IMG/VR virus record: IMGVR_UViG_3300036768_001863
Location: 1 to 64,000 of that record
Source of the DNA: a virus
Reading direction: 5' to 3' (one strand)
Length of the DNA stretch: 64,000 bases
How positions within the stretch are numbered: the first letter of the stretch is position 1; each line of letters starts with the position of its first letter. Of the stretch, positions 58,907 to 64,000 are shown one piece after another. The notes beneath the pieces were generated by a model. That model saw only the letters and a list, made by a program, of their open reading frames with translations. It was not told the origin of the DNA and made no database searches. The position numbers were made by a program, and so were the translations under genes.

Positions 58907-59848
58907 TTACTGGAAGTCGGCGCGGGCCAGACCGCCCGTATGGCCGATGGCGCCGCCCAGCGTCTCGTAAGCGAAGAACTCCAGCATGTATGCTTCGCGC
59001 CGGATGTACATGGTCGTGTCTTCCAGCAGGTAGCTCTTGCCGATGAACTTCGGATCCGCGAACTGGTAGATAGTGTTGGTCGGCACCAGGCCCTTCTTGA
59101 TCGTGATAATCCAGTTGACGCCGAGGAACTGCTGGAGCGACCAGCCGTTCTTCATGATGTCCTCGGCCAGCGTGCCGCCCATCTCGTTGTGGGTGAACTT
59201 GCCCACTTCCTTGATGGTGATGTTGTTCAGCAGGCAGACGTGGACCTCCAGGTTCGACGGCGTGTTGGGCATGATCTTGAGGCTGTCCCAGAGCGTGTCC
59301 CGGGTAATGCCTCCAGCGATGACCTCGTACTGCACCGTGCCAGAGGTCGGCACGACCAGGCCAGGTCCGACCAGGGCCGCGTTGACAGCGCGGAGGAACT
59401 TGCCGTCCTCCTCTGCCAGCATGTCCTTGATGGCGTTGTCGGACAGCACCTGGCGGATGTCCATGACCCAGGTACGCAGCTCGTCCACGTCCTTGGTGAA
59501 GCGCTGCGTGACGATGCGGTCGAACATGACCCGGTAGCGCGGGCCGCGGATGTACAGGTTCGTCGGCAGCGTGGCGAAGGGGATGGAGATGGCCGCGGGG
59601 GAGTCCGGTTCCTTGTCCACCACCTTGACCGGCTTGTCCGTGTCCACCTGCCGGTCCAGCTCGTCGTTGGTGATCTGGAGCGGCGGTATGAGGCGCCGGT
59701 AGAAGCCGTCTTCACGCATCTTGGTGCGCGTGAAGTCATTGATCCCGTCGATGGCCTGCTTCTCCATGACCGGGTCATTGCTGGAGAGATACTCGAAGGC
59801 GGCCTCGGACATCATCTTCGATTCTTCTCGCGTGAGTACCTGGGGCAT
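58907..59848 (-). CDS. Major capsid protein, 313 aa
   Basis: ATG 59848 about 10 bases after GGAGGT. Sequence features fit an HK97-type capsid protein: an N-terminal helical arm (REESKMMSEAAFEYLSSN), an early Arg/Leu segment (FYRRLIPPLQITNDELD), a mixed core with a long helix (RTWVMDIRQVLSDNAIKDML) and the closing Gly-rich FAYETLGGAIGHTGGL loop. Length is typical for a large-phage capsid without extra domains. Order (protease, scaffold, decoration-like, capsid) supports the call. The protease may trim the N-terminus. Confidence 0.8.
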   Translation of the reverse strand: MPQVLTREESKMMSEAAFEYLSSNDPVMEKQAIDGINDFTRTKMREDGFYRRLIPPLQITNDELDRQVDTDKPVKVVDKEPDSPAAISIPFATLPTNLYIRGPRYRVMFDRIVTQRFTKDVDELRTWVMDIRQVLSDNAIKDMLAEEDGKFLRAVNAALVGPGLVVPTSGTVQYEVIAGGITRDTLWDSLKIMPNTPSNLEVHVCLLNNITIKEVGKFTHNEMGGTLAEDIMKNGWSLQQFLGVNWIITIKKGLVPTNTIYQFADPKFIGKSYLLEDTTMYIRREAYMLEFFAYETLGGAIGHTGGLARADFQ

Positions 59849-59893
59849 GATCGGTAGACCTCCGTGCAGAAGGTATGTTCATCCTTGGAAACG

Positions 59894-60030
59894 GGGCGGC
59901 CACGGCCGCCCTCACCTTCCGGACCGTCCGCCTTTCTAGTGGCGGCACGCCACGGCCGGCATGTGTGAAGACGGTGCGCCCCAGGCATACGACCATGCGC
60001 TGCGCCGCCGGGGCGGCCCCGGCGCGGCGC
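59894..60030 (-). promoter_or_regulatory. Three GC hairpins between decoration-like and capsid genes
   Basis: Stem 1: GCGCCGCCGGGG (60002-60013) with 60017-60030, with a 2-base bulge. Stem 2: GTGGCG/CGCCAC at 59939-59953 with a 3-base loop. Stem 3: GGGCGGCC/GGCCGCCC at 59894-59911. No U tract follows any of them. The gene-free stretch (59849-60040, 192 bases) holds nothing else obvious. Clustered hairpins ahead of the capsid gene fit RNA processing or a strong-translation leader. Confidence 0.5.
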
Positions 60031-60040
60031 TGCCGGGCCA

Positions 60041-60571
60041 TTACGACGGGAATACGGGGAACGGCCAGAAGGCGACCGCGTCGTGCCCGTAGCCGTTGTC
60101 CACAATGCCGCGGCTGACGAAGCCGACGATCATGTCGGTGTACAGCGTACCCGGCCGTAGCTTACCCGCGTGGACGCCGGACAGCGGCGAGGTCAGCGGC
60201 GTGTTGATGTTGAAGGTGTCCGTCTTGACGAAGGCAGTGCTCACCAGCTCGTAGGCGCCCACGGCCACCAAGGCCATCGCCTGCCCGGTCGGGTTGATGG
60301 CAACCCACACCCCTTTCTCAGTGGCCGGGTCGCCGCCATCGTTCTTGACGTCGGGATCGTTGGAGCCGTTGAACATGAACAGGGGCATCACCCGGAGCGT
60401 GCCCACGCCCAGTTCGTACTTGCCGTCCGCGTTCAAATGGACCACGGCACCCGGCGGCACGTCCTGGGTGACGGTCTCGTCGAACTCGGTATGGAAATCG
60501 ACGGCGGCGGGGGCTGGCCAGCCCTTCAAAGCGTTCAGCGTGTTCGCCGTCATCTGGCGAGGAGCGGACAT
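60041..60571 (-). CDS. Capsid decoration-like protein, 176 aa
   Basis: ATG 60571. The protein is beta-rich (PPGAVVHLNADGKYELGVGT, LVAVGAYELVSTAFVKTDTF) with a Gly/Asp-rich loop, no cysteines and no signal peptide. Size, beta content and position directly upstream of the major capsid gene are those of head decoration proteins. It would bind the capsid surface after expansion and stabilise it. Family not proven. Confidence 0.6.
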   Translation of the reverse strand: MSAPRQMTANTLNALKGWPAPAAVDFHTEFDETVTQDVPPGAVVHLNADGKYELGVGTLRVMPLFMFNGSNDPDVKNDGGDPATEKGVWVAINPTGQAMALVAVGAYELVSTAFVKTDTFNINTPLTSPLSGVHAGKLRPGTLYTDMIVGFVSRGIVDNGYGHDAVAFWPFPVFPS

Positions 60572-60640
60572 AACGGTATCCTCCGTGAAACCCTTGCTTC
60601 GTGCAGTCCATGCACTTCCGTCGCGCCGGTCCGGCTTGTC

Positions 60641-61126
60641 TTACTTGCCGATCAGGGCCAGCAGCGGCCTGTCCGAAGCCTTGACGAACGAGGTCTTGCG
60701 CCCGACCACCGGGTCGTTCAGCGAGTCGTACTCGCCCTCCTTGGTCAACGGCCCGTTCCCAGGGACGTAACCCCCGTTCAGGCCCAGCGATCCCGGGTCT
60801 ACAGCCTCGCCGTTGTCGCCGGCCGACTTCGCCCTGCCCGACTTGAAGGCAACCAGCTTGTCCACAGCGGACTTGAGCAGCTGCATGGTCTCAGCGTGGC
60901 TGTTGAGCATGGCGGCGGCCGCCTCCTTCTGGTGCTTGGCCACCACGCCCACGTCAATCATGTAGTTCAAAAGCGCGCCCCGCAGGTCGCTGGCCCGCTT
61001 CTGCGCGCGGCGGTGGACCTCGATCTCGTCCAGCGCTCGCTTGCCCAGGAAGCTGGAGACCTCGACGTACCGGATCATGTTGTCCAGCAGCGACGAGGGC
61101 ACGGTGATGTAGGTGTTGGTGTTCAA
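60641..61126 (-). CDS. Unknown head-module protein, 161 aa
   Basis: ATG 61126 after GGAG. The first about 100 residues are helical (VEVSSFLGKRALDEIEVHRR, NYMIDVGVVAKHQKEAAAAM). The rest is Gly/Asp/Asn-rich and probably a flexible tail. It lies between scaffold and decoration-like genes. It could be a minor core protein, or form part of the scaffold assembly. No family recognised. Confidence 0.55.
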   Translation of the reverse strand: MNTNTYITVPSSLLDNMIRYVEVSSFLGKRALDEIEVHRRAQKRASDLRGALLNYMIDVGVVAKHQKEAAAAMLNSHAETMQLLKSAVDKLVAFKSGRAKSAGDNGEAVDPGSLGLNGGYVPGNGPLTKEGEYDSLNDPVVGRKTSFVKASDRPLLALIGK

Positions 61127-61209
61127 TTTTCACTCCTCCGTGAGCACGGGTGTCCTGGCCGGACATCCGCGTGGACGGTCCCGTCCGGCGCCGGTCGGCA
61201 TGTTCCGCG

Positions 61210-62556
61210 TCATGCGGCGGCGGCCCGGCGCGCCCGCGAGCGCTGCACGATCTCCTTGATGTAGTTGCGCATCTCAGCGACCTTCGTACCTGCCCGCTTC
61301 TGTGCCTGCGCCGACTTGTCGGCCGCCGGCTTCTCGGTAGCAGCCGCCGCGGCGGCCGGCGCCGCGCCGCCGTCGGGCGCGGCCATGTCGTTCGCCACCT
61401 CTTCGGCAATCGCGGTTTCGAGTTCCTCCGGGGTCACGCCGAGCTGCTCCAGGACATCGACCAGCTGGTCGGCCTCCGCGTCATCCGCGTCGCCGCCTTC
61501 TTCCCCGCTGTCACCGGTGCTCAGCGCATCCAGCAAGGCGTCCTCGGCTGCGGCATCATTCGCGGACGAGGATTCGTCCGTAGACGGCTTGTTGTCATCA
61601 GCGGCGGCAGCAATAGCAGCTGCGACCTCGGGCGGTATCTCGTTGCCGGCGCCCGCCTGCTGGGCCGGGTCTTCGCCCGTCGCGGTCTTCTCCGCACCGC
61701 CGACCAGGAAGTTGTCCATGAAGCAGATGAAGCGGTCGGCATCGTCCGACGCCGTCTTGATGATCTCGTACATCGTGTTGACGACCAGACTGTCTGCCGC
61801 CTGCTTGTCGAAGTTGCCGCTCAGCAGGCTTGCCATTTCCCAGCCGGCCTGCTGGGCCAGCCAGGGGTCGATCTGGGCCTGCTTCTGCTGCTGGCCGGCG
61901 TACGATGCATACGGTGCGCTCTGGACCTGGCTCAAGTAGGCGATCTGGGCGCAGACGGTGTCGCCGGCCTCTTTCATCAGCCGGGCCAGCTGCTCCAGCG
62001 GCGTGTTAGAGTCCAGGGCATACTTGTGCCCGTCCAGCTCGTCGTTCTCGGTGGAGGCAGGATGGTCCGTGCCGCCGAGGCCGCCCTCTCTTTTGTCCTC
62101 CTTGCCGGCCTTGGCGGACTCCGTTTCGTTCTTAGGGTCTTCGCCCGTGGGCTGGACGTTGGTGCCGATCTGCATTTGGTCGTCTGCAGCCGAGCCGCCG
62201 ACGCTGACCGCTTCTCCCTCTGCTGTCTTCTGCCGGCCGCCGGGACGGCGAGCGAAACGCGCGGCCAGGTCGAAGATGTTGAAGGCGCCGTTGGCGCTGC
62301 CTACCTTGGCCTCGGATGCATTCTGCACGCTGGGAGGACCTTGGTCCTCGTTGACGTCCTCCGTGTTCTCGTCGAAACGTTCTCCCGTGGTGACGTCCTG
62401 CAAGCGGTCATCCACCTCACCGCTTGGATGATCGGTCTCGCCGCCCTGGGAACCAGGTTCGCTGAGAGGCTGATCGTCCTCAGCAGTCTTGATCTGGCCG
62501 ACTTGCCGAAGGAACTGCTCGATGGTACGGATCGAATTCTGCGCGGAGGTAGGCAT
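61210..62556 (-). CDS. Prohead scaffold/core protein, 448 aa
   Basis: ATG 62556. The protein is strongly acidic, Ala/Gln/Glu/Asp-rich and helical, with a long disordered N-terminal region and a basic C-terminal helix (AEMRNYIKEIVQRSRARRAA). This is the usual design of capsid scaffolds: the basic end binds the capsid subunit. It is located directly after the prohead protease, which would degrade it during maturation. Length (448) is larger than many scaffolds, as expected for a large head. Confidence 0.7.
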   Translation of the reverse strand: MPTSAQNSIRTIEQFLRQVGQIKTAEDDQPLSEPGSQGGETDHPSGEVDDRLQDVTTGERFDENTEDVNEDQGPPSVQNASEAKVGSANGAFNIFDLAARFARRPGGRQKTAEGEAVSVGGSAADDQMQIGTNVQPTGEDPKNETESAKAGKEDKREGGLGGTDHPASTENDELDGHKYALDSNTPLEQLARLMKEAGDTVCAQIAYLSQVQSAPYASYAGQQQKQAQIDPWLAQQAGWEMASLLSGNFDKQAADSLVVNTMYEIIKTASDDADRFICFMDNFLVGGAEKTATGEDPAQQAGAGNEIPPEVAAAIAAAADDNKPSTDESSSANDAAAEDALLDALSTGDSGEEGGDADDAEADQLVDVLEQLGVTPEELETAIAEEVANDMAAPDGGAAPAAAAAATEKPAADKSAQAQKRAGTKVAEMRNYIKEIVQRSRARRAAAA

Positions 62557-62637
62557 GTGACTGCACTCCTTTGCAAGTTTCCGGCCGCGTGTGTTCCGTC
62601 ACGGCGGCGAGTGGCCTTCGTGGACTGGGCCCGTTGG

Positions 62638-64000
62638 TTAGCGTGCCTGATTTTGGCAGCACGACAACCTTGCGGTCAAGAGGAAGTCATCATCGGACCC
62701 GGCGATCCGCTGCAGGGCGGCCACCTTGTAGACCGCGTAGTCGCGGGCCAGCTCCTCTGCTGCCTGGTCGTCGTGGTCCGCTGCTGCTGTCCTGGCCGGC
62801 GCGGCCGCAGCACCTTGCCGCAGCGCGGCCCGCTGCGCGCGCTGGAAAACGGCATTTTTCTCCAGGGAGTAAAGACAGCGCACCCGCTCGGCGTAGCGGC
62901 GCTGGCTGGCAGACGCCAGCTTCTCTCCGGGCGCGTAACGGTTCCGCGACAGCCTTCTTTCCAGGCTGCCGTCCGCGATCATGCGACGGTAGACACCAGG
63001 CAGTCGGACGGCGGCGGCAGAGGCCAGCGCTGCGCGCTTGGTCAGGCGGGCAAAATCGCGCAACGGCAGGATGATTTTCTGGTCCGCCAGGGCGCCCAGG
63101 GCAGCGGCCATCTTGACGTTGTCATTGTCGCCCAGGCCAATGGCATCCAGGTCGAAGTCGGGTTGCACGCTGGTGGTGAAGGCGTACCGGGCCGCCGCAT
63201 CTGCCGGGTCGCTGGCTGCGCCGACCTGGTCCTCCAGGTCGGCCAGGCCGTGGGCCAGCTTCACCTGTCCGGCCAGGAAGAGCGCCCGGCGGTCTGCCCA
63301 GGGACCGTCCTGGGCCAGAACCACGTCCAGCGGCGCCAGAACGCCAAGGTCGTCCGCCAGCTGGGCCCCGCCGCGATACCCGGGCAGGAGGTCGGCAGCT
63401 GACTTGGTGAGATAGTCGGCCTTACCGCCGTAGGCGATGCGGTCCGCTGGCCGGAAAACGGCGCTGATGTCGAACCAGTGCGGCTCGTCGTTGTCCACGT
63501 AGAGGATGCGCGCGTCGTTGCCGTGCTTGACTAGACGGGTGAGGTTCTCGGCGCAACCTCCCCCCTTGCAGGAAGCAGACGTGCAATACTCCTCGCGCGA
63601 GCGCGCCCGGTTGCCGCACTCGCTGCACACGTCGTAGGGCACGCGGCACGCCATGCTGACCGGGATGTCGTCACCCCGGGCGAGCTTCTCCAGCTCCCGG
63701 TCGGCCACCCGGCCGCCGTTCCGCTCGGCCGCGGACTTCTCCCTGTTGAGGGCCACCAGAAGCTCGACGCGGCGCATGTCCGGGTTGTAGGCGGACAGCC
63801 GGACCTGGCCGTAGCTGATGTTTGGATCCTTGTTCTTGTGATTGCGGTAAAAACGGGCGAACTTGACGAAGGTGTCGTGGTACTTCTTGCAGACCGCTTC
63901 CCGGAAGGCGTCGCCGTTCCGGTTGGGGCCGTATGCCTCCGACGCCCCCAGAGCGATCAGGTGGACCGGTTCCTCGTCCGCGGCAATCTTGACTGTGTCC
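62638..64000 (-). CDS. Prohead (capsid maturation) protease, 5' end cut by right edge
   Basis: The frame continues past an in-frame Met at 63777 to the right edge. The extra part is clearly coding: GASEAYGPNRNGDAFREAV, then FARFYRNHKNKDPN, which contains the likely catalytic His. Further on, SAYNPDMRRVELLVALN is typical of gp21-like prohead proteases of large phages. The likely nucleophile Ser is in DIPVSMACRVPYDVCSECGN. A Cys pattern (CSECGN ... YC ... CKGGGC) probably binds zinc. The long C-terminal region (about 280 residues) is helical and may be a scaffold-like extension. It cleaves scaffold and capsid proteins. Confidence 0.8.
   Translation of the reverse strand, partial: DTVKIAADEEPVHLIALGASEAYGPNRNGDAFREAVCKKYHDTFVKFARFYRNHKNKDPNISYGQVRLSAYNPDMRRVELLVALNREKSAAERNGGRVADRELEKLARGDDIPVSMACRVPYDVCSECGNRARSREEYCTSASCKGGGCAENLTRLVKHGNDARILYVDNDEPHWFDISAVFRPADRIAYGGKADYLTKSAADLLPGYRGGAQLADDLGVLAPLDVVLAQDGPWADRRALFLAGQVKLAHGLADLEDQVGAASDPADAAARYAFTTSVQPDFDLDAIGLGDNDNVKMAAALGALADQKIILPLRDFARLTKRAALASAAAVRLPGVYRRMIADGSLERRLSRNRYAPGEKLASASQRRYAERVRCLYSLEKNAVFQRAQRAALRQGAAAAPARTAAADHDDQAAEELARDYAVYKVAALQRIAGSDDDFLLTARLSCCQNQAR

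Noticed and set aside
1-64000. Defective tail-like particle (tailocin or extracellular injection system)
   Set aside because: Capsid, scaffold and prohead protease genes are present and look intact, so a complete phage head is expected.
1-64000. Plus-strand genes in general
   Set aside because: Every plus-strand frame checked is complementary to a better minus-strand gene and has arginine/serine/proline-rich composition typical of off-frame translation in GC-rich DNA.

Overview
This window reads as one 64 kb block of the virion (structural) region of a very large contractile-tailed bacteriophage, or a prophage of that type. Essentially every credible gene is on the minus strand, so the biological order runs from the right edge to the left edge. 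Genes are packed tightly, with ATGA, TGATG or TAATG overlaps and AGGAG-type ribosome binding sites. The DNA is GC-rich (roughly 60-65% by eye). A planctomycete host (Gemmata-like) is my best inference. It rests on host-like genes rather than on any host marker: a double-CxxC zinc-ribbon/HEAT membrane protein, planctomycete-style c-type cytochrome domains, small secreted Tyr/Pro-rich proteins and a matrix-metalloprotease-like protein. No integrase, tRNA, rRNA, CRISPR array or replication gene was seen.

Layout in transcription order. HEAD (64000-54160): prohead protease (cut by the right edge), acidic scaffold, small virion proteins, decoration-like protein, major capsid protein, several small virion proteins, a collagen-like fibre protein and a small DUF-type virion protein. 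Next come a 60-bp-repeat adhesin-like protein, neck/connector proteins, the tail sheath (948 aa), the tail tube, a gp5/V-like OB-fold spike-hub protein, a tail assembly chaperone pair probably joined by -1 frameshifting, and a 2125-aa tape measure (54111-32768). BASEPLATE (32765-26030): small tail or baseplate proteins, a phage sigma factor, a gp25-like wedge protein, a C39-like peptidase-fold protein and a baseplate J-like protein.

Between the baseplate genes and the fibre genes lies an unusual cassette (25998-21893). It encodes a matrixin with a cysteine-switch prodomain, two c-type cytochrome-like proteins, and a secreted protein ending in a third CxxCH. A strong terminator closes it. This is the most novel part of the window.

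FIBRE/ADHESIN region (21766-8717): a possible baseplate-associated protein, two fibre-like proteins, an array of paralogous proteins sharing an N-terminal 'Q/N-N ... YP' motif and a C-terminal cysteine module, and a long fibre with cysteine repeats plus a Gly-X-Y collagen tract. Two multidomain glycosyltransferases follow (GT2-methyltransferase and GT9-GT2) and could decorate the fibres. The left end holds small unknown genes, a structured intergenic RNA region (3927-4089), a truncated Dam-like methyltransferase, the zinc-ribbon/HEAT protein, and a gene cut by the left edge.

Functions are inferred from motifs, composition and gene order only; no database search was possible.
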